Position numbers and translations under genes: made by a program
NCBI GenBank assembly: GCA_037176885.1
Contig: JAWWNJ010000003.1
Location: 620,001 to 684,000 of the forward strand
DNA: 64,000 nt
Direction: 5' to 3'
Source: Favolaschia claudopus
Lineage: Eukaryota > Basidiomycota > Agaricomycetes > Agaricales > Mycenaceae
Part shown: positions 11,442-21,666 of the stretch, one piece after another
How positions within the stretch are numbered: the stretch's first letter is position 1
Layout of the letters: the number at the start of each line of letters is the position of its first letter
Notes under the pieces: model-generated
The model's input: only the letters and a program-made list of their open reading frames with translations
Told to the model about the DNA's origin: nothing
The model's database searches: none

Positions 11442-12238
11442 ACTATTACAGCCATATATTTTAAAGGGCAGTTGCTTCCAAACTGTCTGTAACTACAAGA
11501 TAAGACGCTGAACCAGTATTATGCGTCATTCGTGTACCTTCCAACAGTTTCATTTCGAACCAAAACCACATGTACAATTTCAACAATTCTACAGTGACAA
11601 TTTCAACAATTCTGGCTAAGATCTTTGCATGCACCTTTTCTTGCCAATATTGCAGGTTGAAGGTCATACAAAAGGCTGCTCAGGGTACCTCTAAGTCTGA
11701 ACAACTACCATATCACACCACAATCACCCTACATGCGTCTCAAACAGGGATTTGGTTATATTCTCTGCATTATTCACAGTCAAACTACTGCAAACCGAGG
11801 CACTCTCGAATTTGTGCAGACTCCTGGTCAACGTATACAACGGCAATCTTCTTCAAACTCATACGGGGTAAATGGAACATACCAAACTACAATATAGGAT
11901 ACAAGTTCGGTAAAAAAAAAAAAAAACACGTGACCGCGTCAAAATAGCACAATTTCCGGTTACTTTCTGTGATGACGAGTACATTCGAATTTTTTTTTTC
12001 AGCGACTTCGGCAGACCCCTCCCCTCATGGTTGCCGTAATATTCCCATATGCGGCAGCTTCACGTAAGCTTTTTCCCACCGGCTAATTTGTTAGCTTTAT
12101 TAAGTTTATGTATTTTCGGACTTAACATCAGCATTTGAAGCAAAGAACCTGTTGTTTTGCACATTTCCATGTATCTGCACTGTGCAAAATTGATATTTCT
12201 GAATGTCAGCAACCTGTCTTCTGGACCAAACAACAGCA
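11442..12238. other. no gene recognised
   Basis: AT-rich sequence with short A and T homopolymers at about 11914 and 11990. No convincing coding frame or paired repeat. Confidence 0.4.
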
Positions 12239-12240
12239 TA

Positions 12241-12875
12241 CAGTGGCGGCGCCATCTGATTAGTGCTGGGTTTTGAATGCTGTATTTTACGATGTATTAA
12301 TACAGGGCGTATTTATACACGTATAATACATTTCCTACATGGGAGCCTCGGAGGGCTATGTATTTTATGTGTGTATTTAATTGCAGATCGTCCCATTCTA
12401 GAGGCACATTTTGAACTGAACACAAGTTGCTCACAGCCTTTTTGTACAATCTGGCCCATATAGGGTATGATTGATCGTATTGGTGGTTCGGCTGGTTCCG
12501 GCAACAATGTTTGACCCCTTGATACGGTCTCAAATGGGGAAAATCCTGATGATCTTGCGGAAATGCCAAGGAAAGCAGTCTCAGCCCGAAAAAAACCCAT
12601 ACGAGGCGAAAAAATGGTTTAAAAAGCAATTTTCAGGGCTCCGGAGTGATCCGGCCCGGCGTGTATTTAATGTATTTTTACAAGCCATACATTGCATACA
12701 TTGGGCCTCCTGCGCCCATTCAATACATACACAGCCAAAATCATTTCCGACCCAGCACTACATCTGATGCCACCCCAAAAAAATTGATGTGACCCCAATC
12801 GACTCCATTTGCATCAACAGTTCCAGAAATAGGCTGTTCTATTTTTAGGGGTGGCATCAGATGGCGCCGCCACTG
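12241..12875. mobile_element. Tc1/mariner-type MITE (family A), copy 1, interrupted
   Basis: The ends are CAGTGGCGGCGCCATC and its reverse complement, flanked by TA at 12239-12240 and 12876-12877. The core element is about 127 bp, as in the copies at 19303 and 22581. Here it is split by a 500-bp hAT-type element. Its interior runs in the opposite orientation to the other two copies. Confidence 0.85.
12261..12760. mobile_element. hAT-type MITE nested in family A MITE
   Basis: A 500-bp element with perfect ends TAGTGCTGGG and CCCAGCACTA, and an 8-bp duplication CATCTGAT (12253-12260 and 12761-12768). The interior has repeated TGTATTTAATGTATT-like motifs near both ends. Non-coding. Confidence 0.88.
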
Positions 12876-13159
12876 TATACACTGATAGCCGAGGCTGCCG
12901 AGAGGCTCGACAGTGGTCAAACCAATCTGACGGTGACAGTAGTGGCCAAAGTTGGACCTGAAGCACTGAAATGCCAGAATAAGACTGTAGAACAGTGTAC
13001 ATAGCATATATTTGCTGTATACAACACTTAGAACCGAGTTCCAAAATTTTGTATGAAAGTTTTTTTTCAGGCTGAGGGGACCCCCCCTCCCCTACATCTA
13101 TATAAGGAAATTTCTTATCTCGGAAGGCCCTTGACGCCAGTACTAGCACAATTTTATCG

Positions 13160-13420
13160 TAGTCTCGGATACCCAGACGTACTACCGCATTATTTATGGG
13201 CTGCCGGATATCTTTCCGTATATGGTGAATAGAGGACGTTTTTGACAGCTGATTGATCTTCGGGGGTGGGAGAATTTGTTGGCGGTAGTACAAGCCCCAC
13301 CATTTTCCCACATGCCAGAGATCAATCAAACTTCAAAAACGTCCTCTATTCATATATGGAAACACCTCCGAAAGGTCCTACGACTCGAATTGCTTGTATA
13401 CGTCTGGGTATCCGAGACTA
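13160..13420. mobile_element. hAT-type MITE
   Basis: A 261-bp element with ends TAGTCTCGGATACCCAGACG and the reverse complement, and an 8-bp duplication TTTTATCG at 13152-13159 and 13421-13428. A second inner inverted repeat (GAATAGAGGACGTTTTTGA) makes almost the whole element a hairpin. Confidence 0.85.
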
Positions 13421-13435
13421 TTTTATCGTAAGTTG

Positions 13436-13606
13436 GACGCGGCGGTCGAGCGGCGGCCGCGGCGAATCTTGTGACAACTTCGCCGCGTCACTCCTCTTTG
13501 ACGCGGCTATATCGCCGCGTCGCGCGGTAGTATGCGGCGCTGTTAGATTGACAATGCGGCGTGTCTCAGCAGCAATGCGGCGCACTGTAAACCTACCGCG
13601 GCGCTT
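13436..13606. repeat. GCGGCG-motif cluster
   Basis: About ten occurrences of GCGGCG or CGCCGC in 170 bp, in both orientations and with irregular spacing, in otherwise AT-balanced DNA. Function unknown. Confidence 0.5.
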
Positions 13607-13833
13607 TCTACATATCTGCTGTGTACCAATATGCAATCCAATTTTCTTCCGCCATTCAATTGATCATGATACTCGCGCTTTCATGAAAATTAGCGAGCTG
13701 CGTGTTGGTAGGCTTCGAAATCCGCGAAGTGTGTCAAGTTTGATCAAGATTTGTGCCACCTCATCTTTTCATTTGCGCGAAGGGGACCAACCGTTCGCGC
13801 GAATCCTTCTGTTCCTCACCCCCACACCCCCCG

Positions 13834-13945
13834 AACCCTAACCACCTAACCCTAAGCCTTAACCCTAACCAGGTACTTAACCCAGCATTATTTTGGCCTT
13901 CGGCAGTGTTTTTTTGGGGAAGCAAACCCTAACCACTTAACCAGA
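13834..13945 (+). repeat. degenerate interstitial telomere-like repeat
   Basis: Several CCCTAA units, perfect or one-base variants (CCCTAACCACCTAACCCTAA, then CTTAACCCTAACC), with a second small cluster at about 13926. The fungal telomere repeat is TTAGGG. The tract is degenerate and internal. Confidence 0.5.
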
Positions 13946-14154
13946 TATTCTTTGGCCCTCGTTGACGAAAAAAATGTTGGGCCCAAGAATTGAACTCGGA
14001 ACCCATTCATGCAGCACCTGTCCTTCCTTCCAACTCGGCTCGAAGAGCTTCCTCCTGGGCATCGTTGATGCTTGATTCGTTGTCATTGATGACTTCAGAG
14101 GTCAACGTTTCCCTGAAGCTCGTGTTAGAAGACGTCACTAGGTGGTCAATGAAC

Positions 14155-15251
14155 TCACGAAGCACGCCAGTACCATTTCTTGCGGATGTTCTCGACGACT
14201 GTGGGCTTCATCGCACTCCACTTCTCGACATCCTTGACGTACTTCTCGTATGAATCAACGACCGCCTTTTCCGTAAACTTGCTGGCGATGAAAGAACCTG
14301 TCGACCATTCCTTGACACAAAATTCAAGCCGCGGATACATCAGAAAACGGTGACGGTGAAAACGAAGTAAGGAGACGCACAGCAATAAGCTCCATAGCGA
14401 TGTTTCCCAAAGAGATAGGATTGAAATAGTTCGGGAAGACTATACCAACTGATTCTTTGGTACGGAAAGTTGTTGCTTTGCGAACTTGCGCAATGATTCT
14501 GTTCTCGGCAAATCCGACGAGAGGGTTGGCCGCGGGATCCTGAAAGAGACAATTAATATAATGCAATAGCAAACCTTACCTTATAATGAAAGGCAGAGTT
14601 CTGTAGGAGCTGAGCCACCTTGCGTTTGTTGGCGGCAATGATCTTGCTGGAGGAGCTTCGCTCGAGGCCATAATTGCCGGCGAATAGGGCTCGGAAGGTT
14701 TCGATGGTCTTGCCACGAACTTGCGAGCCTCGAGCCCTGACCTATTTCATATCAGGATTAGGTGAGAACACACGAAGAGAAAATTGACAACGCACGATTT
14801 TCCCGATGCGATCGGTATACGCATACTGACGCTTGGCAACGCCACAGGCATTGCGGAAACACTCCTGTGCCCATTGAGCCTGCACGCCAGAAGCGGGAAG
14901 CATATAAAGGCCGGCGATGCGAGCTGAATATTCCCTGCACGCCCGAATGATGATTGCGAGGGCGAGATCAGCGTAGTCACCAGCCGCAGGCTTCGTGCTG
15001 CGCACGGCAACAAAGCCTTCGCGAAAGGGGGCATCCTCGTACTCCTTAGAGCGCTTGGCGGGCGGGGCTGAAGACGCGTCGGAGCGAGCGCCCAGAGTGG
15101 GGTGAAGGCGATGATGGATCTTCACCGCTAAAAAGACTCGCGTCAACGATCAATGATGAAAAGGAGGAGACATTGGTACTCCTAGTACTCGCCCTTCACC
15201 CTCTGCACCCGATTTAGGCGAAGTCGGCGACGGCGGCGGTGCGTCGGACAT
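14155..15251 (-). pseudogene. DUF6532-like protein, splice acceptor lost
   Basis: The start at 15251 (MSDAPPPSP) leads through several introns. The core includes YADLALAIIIRACREYSARI, then GFAENRIIAQVRKATTFRT, SVGIVFPNYFNPISLGNIAM, EWSTGSFIASKFTEKAVVDS and VEKWSAMKPTVVENIRKKWY. This matches my memory of the DUF6532 family of basidiomycetes (unknown function, often next to transposons). The intron at 14380-14329 has a GTGCGT donor, but the exon match resumes after GG instead of AG, so the acceptor appears mutated. A frame encoding a further Ser/Glu-rich tail continues to a stop at 14007 if a frame change is allowed near 14165. Confidence 0.62.
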
Positions 15252-15305
15252 GTCGTTTGAATTTGATGGCGCTGTCTGTCGGCGACAAACTTGCGCGGCT
15301 TGGTA

Positions 15306-15674
15306 CAGTTGCGGCGAAATTAGATGCATTACCATATATAGAAATTTCGATCAAACCAACCTTGGGAGGGCGAATCATGGATGTTATGGGTAGAGTAGGT
15401 GCGGATATTGCTAGTATTAGGTGTTAAATGTCTGTAGATGTTTTAAATCTTAAGAGAAAGGGACAGTTTCCTTTGCAATTGGCTAACTTTTATGGTACTC
15501 ATTGGACTGTTTCTGACCAGATTTTCAAGTAGACAACCGGCTTGAAGTGTGCATATACATATTCTAATGAACAAACAATACTCTGAGCTGTTGTGTTCGC
15601 GCATTAGAGGCAAAACTGACGCGGAATAATGGAAATTTCTATATATGGTAATGCATTTAATTTCGCCGCAACTG
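15306..15674. mobile_element. Tc1/mariner-type MITE
   Basis: A 369-bp element with near-perfect ends CAGTTGCGGCGAAATTAGA / CAGTTGCGGCGAAATTAAA and TA on both sides (15304-15305, 15675-15676). The inverted repeat extends about 45 bp (TGCATTACCATATATAGAAA). It lies just upstream of the DUF6532 start. A minus-strand frame reads across the restored junction (KKDPTTKPRKF), so it may split an upstream exon. Confidence 0.82.
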
Positions 15675-17637
15675 TAGTCGGGTCTTTCTTCGTGACCTTG
15701 CGGAAGATAGGCTTGTTGGGGACGTTGGGGATGGGCAGCGCACCCAGCGGTTTGATCTGTAGTGAATGGTAGAGCGAAGAGATAGGAGTCAGATAGGGAA
15801 CGCACCATCGTCGACACAGGAAAAAGCGGCTCGTCACCGACATGGGCTCCTCGCTCTCGAGATCTTGATTATTCTGCTCCTCGGCGGCGCGAGCTCATTG
15901 ACTCAGCGTCAGAGAAACGTCTACGGCGGACTCGCAAGTCACATACCTGTGCGTGCACTCTTCGTGGCAACCTCACTCATCACGAATCTCATTCCCGCCG
16001 ACATTCCTGAACGGTCCCTGAGTCCGCCGCTTCATGCACAAGCTGAAGGCAGTCGTCCCGATGATGATGATAGTGCGTCAGATGAAATGCGGGCAGATCC
16101 GCCGATAGGAGACGATGAAGATGGCGGGAATCAGGCAGAGGAGGTACCACCGCCACCAAAGCGGCCGAGGGTGACTGTCGAGGAGGTCGAAGACAAAATC
16201 GAGCGGTGGGATCAGGAGTTTCCGGCGGAATTCCAGGCCGGTGCCGTACTCGAAATGTAAAACTCAATTTGAGAAGTTGCGAGAGGAGAAAGAGAAAGAG
16301 GGCTTGAATCCGTGGTATCCCTTCGACCGCAAGGAGGATTGGGAGATCGGGAGGTGGCTCATGACGTCTGGAGTCAGCCAGTCGAAGATGGATGAATATC
16401 TAAAGCTTGACGCAGTGAGCTTTTCGGTTTCAGAATAGAAAATTCGGTATACTTACATTTGTGTAGGTTCGCACAGGATTAAAGCCTTCATTTCATAATA
16501 AACGTGCCTTCTTGAAGCATATTGATGCTCTGCCTCACGGTCCAGAGTGGTATTGTCAAATCTTTGAGATCACCGGTGACGAGGTTGACGGAGACGGAAA
16601 AAAGAAGACAGAGTCTCTTGAGCTGTGGTATGGCAATTCTATCGACTGTATACGGGAGTTCTTGAGCAATCCAGCGTTTAAAGAGAAGATGAATTTCGTA
16701 CCTCGACAATTTTTTCGCAATCCGGATGGGACGAACCGTGAGTGGAGTGAGATGTGGACTGCCGAATGGTGGTGGGAAATTCAGGTAGAGTTTTGCCGTC
16801 TCAACAAATGGATGCGTACTCACTGTGTATTCGTACAGCAAAGACTACCGGCAAGCTCCACGATATGTCCGATTATCATCGCATCCGACAAGACCCAGCT
16901 CACTCAATTCAGCGGGGACCAGCAGGCGTGGCCAGTCTACTTGACGATTGGAAACATTGATAAAGAGACTCGTCGTTCGGCGTCATCGTACGCGACCATT
17001 CTTCTTGGATATATCCCTGTTTCGAAACTCGCCATCGTGGATGAGAAGAAAAGGTCTTCGATCACGCACCAGTTCTTCCATAATTCTATGCGAGCAATAC
17101 TCGAGCCGTTGGTGGAGGCAGGGAAGAAAGGGGAGACGATGGATTGTGCCGACGGTTTCGTGCGAAGGATGTTTCCGATCCTCGCGGCGTACATTGGTGA
17201 TTATCCGGGGCAGTTTTTGGTGGCCTGTTGTCGCGAGAACAGTTGCCCAAGGTGCCTTGTCGAGCTGGGCAAACGGGGCGAGCTGAATGCGAGAGCACCG
17301 TGGCGGGAGCCTGAGAAGGTGTTGGAAGCTATTAAAGAACAAGGCGCACACGCTCGCCCGCCGGAATTCAAAGCCCACAATCTCCGCCTTATACACCCAT
17401 TCTGGTCTGATCTCCCACACTGCGACATCTTCTCCTGCTTACAGCTGTTCCCGAAATCTATGAAGACTTTTCAAAGAAAATTGCGCGAGCTCAACTTTTG
17501 ATCGGAGTGATAAGGCACACCATATATGGTAATATCTCCGACCCGGAAGAGATCCGTTCCCGTTTAGGAAAGAATGACGCTGTGCTGTAAACTTGACAAG
17601 CTTTATAGCAGAGCAGGCCCCCGGTCACTACCATATA

Positions 17638-18321
17638 CAGTGGTGGCAAATAGAAATTGCCGTGGCTTTTTGGTAAAAATCTTGCTGTATGCTTCACCGA
17701 ATGACCTCAAATAAGATGTAAAGATGGGTATGTGATACTTCTGTACCCCCTAAAACACTCAGCAATATATCATGCACTGAGAATGCATCAATAATGGATG
17801 GTTCCCGATTTTTGCCATATCCGGAAAAACACAATGTACCCTCAGCAAAAAAGTGTCATAATAGAATAAAAGTACTTGAAAAACAATGCTGGTTCTCACT
17901 TTGATTGACTGGAATTGACCCTCATTTGAGCTCACAACGGCGGCGCGAAGTTGGTCATTTTAGCTATTTTCTCTGCATTTTCAGCTATTTTGTGTGAAAA
18001 TAGCCAACTCTGAGCGGCTGTTGTGAGCTCAAATGAGGGTCAATTCCATTCAACCAAAGTGGAAACTAGGACTGTTTTTCAAGTACTTTCATCCTATTAT
18101 GACACTTGTTTGCTGAGGATACATTGAGTCTTTCCAGATATGGCGATAATCAGAAACTGTCCTGTTATTGATGCATTGTCAGGGCATAATATATAGCTGA
18201 GTGTTTTAAGCAGTACAGAGGTATCATATATTTATCTCTACATCTTATTTCAGGTCATTCCGTGAAGTATACAGCAAGATTTTGGCCAAAAAGCCACGGC
18301 AATTTCTATTTGCCACCACTG
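17638..18321. mobile_element. long-hairpin TA MITE (family B), copy 1
   Basis: The ends are CAGTGGTGGCAAATAGAAAT and its complement, with TA at 17636-17637 and 18322-18323. Each arm is about 300 bp, so the 684-bp element is almost one hairpin. A second copy lies at 28504-29170. Confidence 0.88.
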
Positions 18322-18361
18322 TAGGTCCGTAGGGTGTCATCGCTATCAAATCGCTATCGCA

Positions 18362-18775
18362 ATGGTCTTCCGCCATATCAGCGACGACCTCAAAGAGCGC
18401 GCTCTCTGGCTACTCGACAACGATTATCTCACCGAGGATGTATGTGAGATTCTTGGTGTCTCTCGGGCGAGCCTTTTCCGCTGGAGAGAAAATAAAGAAG
18501 ATTATGGCACAGTCAGAGCACCTACGACTACTGTGCGCGGACGCCCACGCAACCTCAATGCAGACCAAACCCACGACCTATTCACATTGCTTGCAGAGGC
18601 TCCTGAACTATATCTTGACGAGATCATGGATTGGGTAGCGGTTACCCATGACACAGGAATCTCTCGCTCAGCTCTCGACCGACTCATCCGGGATACTGTG
18701 GTGGAGCAGGCTCGTAGGCTGGCGGCGGGGCGCGCTGAAAGCGACGAGGGTATTCAGACATGGCGAAGACGGTGA
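18362..18775 (+). pseudogene. Tc1/mariner transposase, N-terminal helix-turn-helix part only
   Basis: The start MVFRHISDDLKERALWLLD is followed by EDVCEILGVSRASLFRWRE, a classic helix-turn-helix. Then come RGRPRNLNADQTHDLF and ELYLDEIMDWVAVTHDTGIS, the second winged-helix part. After about residue 110 the family sequence is lost and the frame ends with a basic tail. No DDE residues are present. It sits between the 100-bp inverted repeats of its own element. Confidence 0.8.
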
Positions 18776-19146
18776 AAAAAAATTGACAGCTCAATGAATG
18801 CCACGGTCGGACGTACCGGGCCACCGGCCGTCGGAGATATTACCATATATGGTGCAAAAGTTGAGCTCGCGCAATTTTCTTTGAAAAGTCTCATAGATTT
18901 CGGGAACAGCTGTAACACCGGACGGGATACACGAGTGGCACAACGGCGTTTTTGGCGATCACCTCGTAAACTGGTCCACGGACGCCATGGATGGCGGCGA
19001 AGAAGAACTCGACGATTTTCGCCACTTCAAAAAAGGAATGTCCCTCACCTCGCAATGGACTGGCGAACTTGAGGGCTCTGGGGACGAGTACAATGGCTAG
19101 AACCGGTGAAATTTGCTACTTGTACGCTGAAAAAAATCGATTTGTT

Positions 19147-19246
19147 GGTTCCTAAGGCCTTAATTTGAAGGCCTTAATTAGGCCTTAATATGAAGTTAAG
19201 CCCTTAGCCGCCGAGCATGCCCTTAATAAGGCCTTAAGAAGGAACA
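19147..19246. repeat. AAGGCCTTAA palindrome cluster with inverted ends
   Basis: GGTTCCTAAGGCCTTAA at the left and CCTTAAGAAGGAAC at the right form an imperfect inverted repeat. Five AGGCCTTAA-like units lie between. Possibly a tiny MITE; no clear target duplication. Confidence 0.45.
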
Positions 19247-19302
19247 CTGGTAATGACATGACAGCAAAAGAGCAAGTAAATGCGTCACGTGCAAATAACG
19301 TA

Positions 19303-19429
19303 CAGTGGCGGCGGGATCTGATGCCATCCCTAAAAATAGAACAGCCCATTTGTGGAACTTTTGATGCAAACGGAGTCGATTGGGGTCACATCAATTTTTT
19401 GGGGGTGGCATCAGATGGCGCCGCCACTG
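19303..19429. mobile_element. Tc1/mariner-type MITE (family A), copy 2
   Basis: 127 bp, TA at 19301-19302 and 19430-19431. The left end is CAGTGGCGGCGGGATCTGAT; the right end is the reverse complement of CAGTGGCGGCGCCATCTGAT. The interior matches copy 3 in the same orientation. Confidence 0.88.
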
Positions 19430-19431
19430 TA

Positions 19432-19956
19432 TCTCCCGGCAAGTTCTGGGAGTGGGCAGCGATCGAGCCATCACTGATCTCTTTGTACGTATTTATTGAT
19501 AACGTCCCACCGCGAAATGAGGGAGCCGAAACGCCGATAAGTCTTGTACCTCACCGCGCCGGCATGCCGAGAGACCTAACAAGCCAAATCATCCAAATTT
19601 GGTCGGCCAAGGGTCTGGCCGAACGGATTTCGCCGGCATTGAGTCTGGCCAGAAGTTCATAACTAGCTTGGAATGCATATTATTTTTCACAACTTGTATT
19701 TCAACGGCCAGAGCTGGGTGGAAGTGACAAAACTTTTTAAGGACGAAGCGTGACTTTCTCGTCTTTCCCCGCATCCAAGTCGACAAAAATAATACACTGA
19801 GGGTCAGTAAAGGTGCGGAACTCTTTGAACACAATCCTGTAAGGAAATAGATAAGTTAACACATTGTTTCGAAGCCTGTGACACTGTCTAGAGAAGACCT
19901 GAGCCTGTTTTCCATATTCCACCAAAGTCGACACATACCTCCAAGAATATCGGCGC
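19432..19956. other. no gene recognised
   Basis: Only short unrelated frames. This region would include the promoter of the gene starting at 19957. Confidence 0.35.
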
Positions 19957-21420
19957 ATGGGCAAGAAAAACGCTGGGTACAAGCCCAAGAGGGTATCCGC
20001 TGGCCGCAAGGCCCAATTCGACACGTTTGTCCGCAAGAAAAAGGTTCAAGAGAAGGAAAATATCCCTGATCCTGCTCCTGCTCCCGTACCTGCACCACAG
20101 CCCTCCAGGAAGCCCAAAGATTATAAACACGAATCACAGAAGCTCCAGCGCTTCCGCCATGCCAGGACCCGGGAAAAGAAGCCTGTGGCCGATCTTGCTG
20201 CGTCAAAAGTAGCCGATGTCGCCTCAAAGCATTCGGCGCACAAATCTCCGCAAAGACTGGCCGAGTTGGACGGGGTTATCGAAAAAATGGTTCTTGACGG
20301 CCCTGCACCACAGCCCTCTAGGAAGCCTAAAGATTATAAACACGAATTACAGAAGCTCCAGCGCTTCCGCCATGCCAGGACCCGGGAAAAGAAGCTTGTG
20401 GCCGATCTTGCTGCGTCAAAAGTAGCCGATGTCGCCTCAAAGCATTCGGCGCACAAATCTCCGCAAAGACTGGCCGAGTTGGACGGGGTTATCGAAAAAA
20501 TGGTTCTTGACGGCCGAAGAGAATCAGCTTCATCAAAAGACACCATTGACGGCCTCCGAACCCAAGTCAAAGCCCTGAAACAACGCATTCGGCGCTCTGT
20601 CGAAAGCTTGTCACGAAAAATTGATCGGGCGCGCAAAGAGTCTTCGATGAGGCGTGTCACGGAGAAGGGGATCTACAGCGCAAAGACTAGACAGCTTGCG
20701 AGGATTATGGTGGATAGTGGGTGCGCACCTGTGCGCACGGGCGAAGGTTGGTCCGCTAATGGCGCGGATCGGTGATATATTTGGAGTGCGAATCAATCGA
20801 GAGATGAGTCGGCGTACTGTGGGAAGAGCCATTGAAGAGGGAGGTGTAGCCGCAAAGATACAAGCCGTATATGAGCTGTCTCAGGCCCCAGGTATGTCAG
20901 AGATTTGACGACAGAAGAATTTACGCACCTAGTTACAATTAGTGCCGATAGCACATCTAATCGCGGAATTAGAGTAATATCGAGTCGAAACACATGAACC
21001 TTCGTGTCCCCGATTACGCGTCCGGCAGCGTCTCTGTTGACCCAAATTCGAAGCCCAAAGTCCGTTTCCTTGGTGTTGACAAAACCTTTGACCACTCGAG
21101 TGCCGAATCTGTGCAAGGATGGAAGAACCTCATGGAAAGCAATATGCGGTTGTTTGATCACAGCCCGATGGGCCAGCGCTCGCGTCGCAAGTACACAGTT
21201 CGAGACTTTCTGAAGGTCTTGAAGGGAATGCATGGGGATCATGGCGCGCCGGAGAAGAGTACAGCGCGGGGAATGAAAGACGCGAAACACGAGGCTGCAA
21301 TTCAAGATCTGGGTGAAGAAGCACTACTGGGAAAGTCGTACATGAAGCTGGTTGAGTATCTGGGGGCTTGAAACACTAAGAAAATTGCGCAGGCAGGGGG
21401 GAAAGCAGGCTGTACTTGGA
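19957..21420 (+). pseudogene. broken basidiomycete-specific protein with 71-residue tandem duplication
   Basis: The start MGKKNAGYKPKRVS leads into a Pro-rich linker, then a 71-residue unit present twice (20089-20301, 20302-20514). A basic, coiled-coil-prone segment follows (LRTQVKALKQRIRRSVESL), then TEKGIYSAKTRQLARIMVDS. A likely 10-bp local duplication at about 20725-20745 (TGCGCACCTGTGCGCAC) shifts the frame. The family sequence continues in the next frame as INREMSRRTVGRAIEEGG. A later exon (from 20994) encodes LRVPDYASGSVSVDP, KVRFLGVDKTFDHSSAES and FLKVLKGMHGDHGAPEKSTA. TGA at 21369 replaces an expected Trp before NTKKIAQAGG, and homology ends at about 21420. I recall this as a large repeated family in Agaricomycetes, but know no function. 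Confidence 0.6.
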
Positions 21421-21666
21421 CCCATCCCCGGAGACACGGCTCTCAAGGAACTGCGCCATGTTAACGATGTCCGTGATGACCCACTGCGCATTGGCGTTTG
21501 GTTTGATGGTTTCTGGGTCCAAATACGGCGGTTTGGAGTCCACAGTGAGCGACTCGACGTGTCGATATCCTATTCCATTATGCCCTGCCTTGGGCTTTGC
21601 CATTTGGGGCGCGGAGACGCGTTCAACGAGACGAAAAAAGAGGAATGATTTGGTATGTGACGACAT
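21376..21666 (-). pseudogene. possible Myb/SANT-like domain fragment
   Basis: A minus-strand frame contains NAQWVITDIVNMAQFLESRV followed by SGDGSKY. It resembles the W-x(n)-FL-x-(3-5)-(S/E)-x-x-GDG pattern of the Myb/SANT-like domains of fungal Harbinger-type proteins. Only the first helix region is convincing, and the fragment has no start or continuation. Confidence 0.25.

Larger units (their letters stand above)
17442..18912. mobile_element. deleted Tc1/mariner element inside Plavaka gene
   Basis: The ends are CAGCTGTTCCCGAAATCTAT and its reverse complement, flanked by TA (17440-17441, 18913-18914). The inverted repeats are about 100 bp, to AATATCTCCGAC. Inside lie a 684-bp MITE (17638-18321) and the N-terminal part of a Tc1-like transposase (18362-18775). 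The DDE catalytic part is absent, so the element is non-autonomous. Confidence 0.85.
15766..19098 (+). pseudogene. Plavaka-family transposase, interrupted and truncated
   Basis: Plavaka elements are DNA transposons widespread in basidiomycetes. The N-terminal part is acidic; recognisable sequence follows: PWYPFDRKEDWEIGRWL, KPSFHNKRAFLKHIDALP, IASDKTQLTQFSGDQQAW, VYLTIGNIDKETRR, CADGFVRRMFPILAAY, ACCRENSCPRCLV and HPFWSDLPHCDIFSCL. Two introns (about 16412-16467 and 16785-16841) restore the frame. A one-base break lies near 16255. At 17441 a TA-flanked element interrupts the gene, and coding resumes at 18913 with TPDGIHEWHNGVFGDHLVNW and HFKKGMSLTSQWTG, then stops at 19096-19098. The C-terminal third is missing. 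Joining at the TA gives FSCLTPDGIHEW in frame, which proves the insertion. Confidence 0.82.

Noticed and set aside
13834..13945. True chromosome end
   Set aside because: The repeats are degenerate and flanked by ordinary sequence on both sides.
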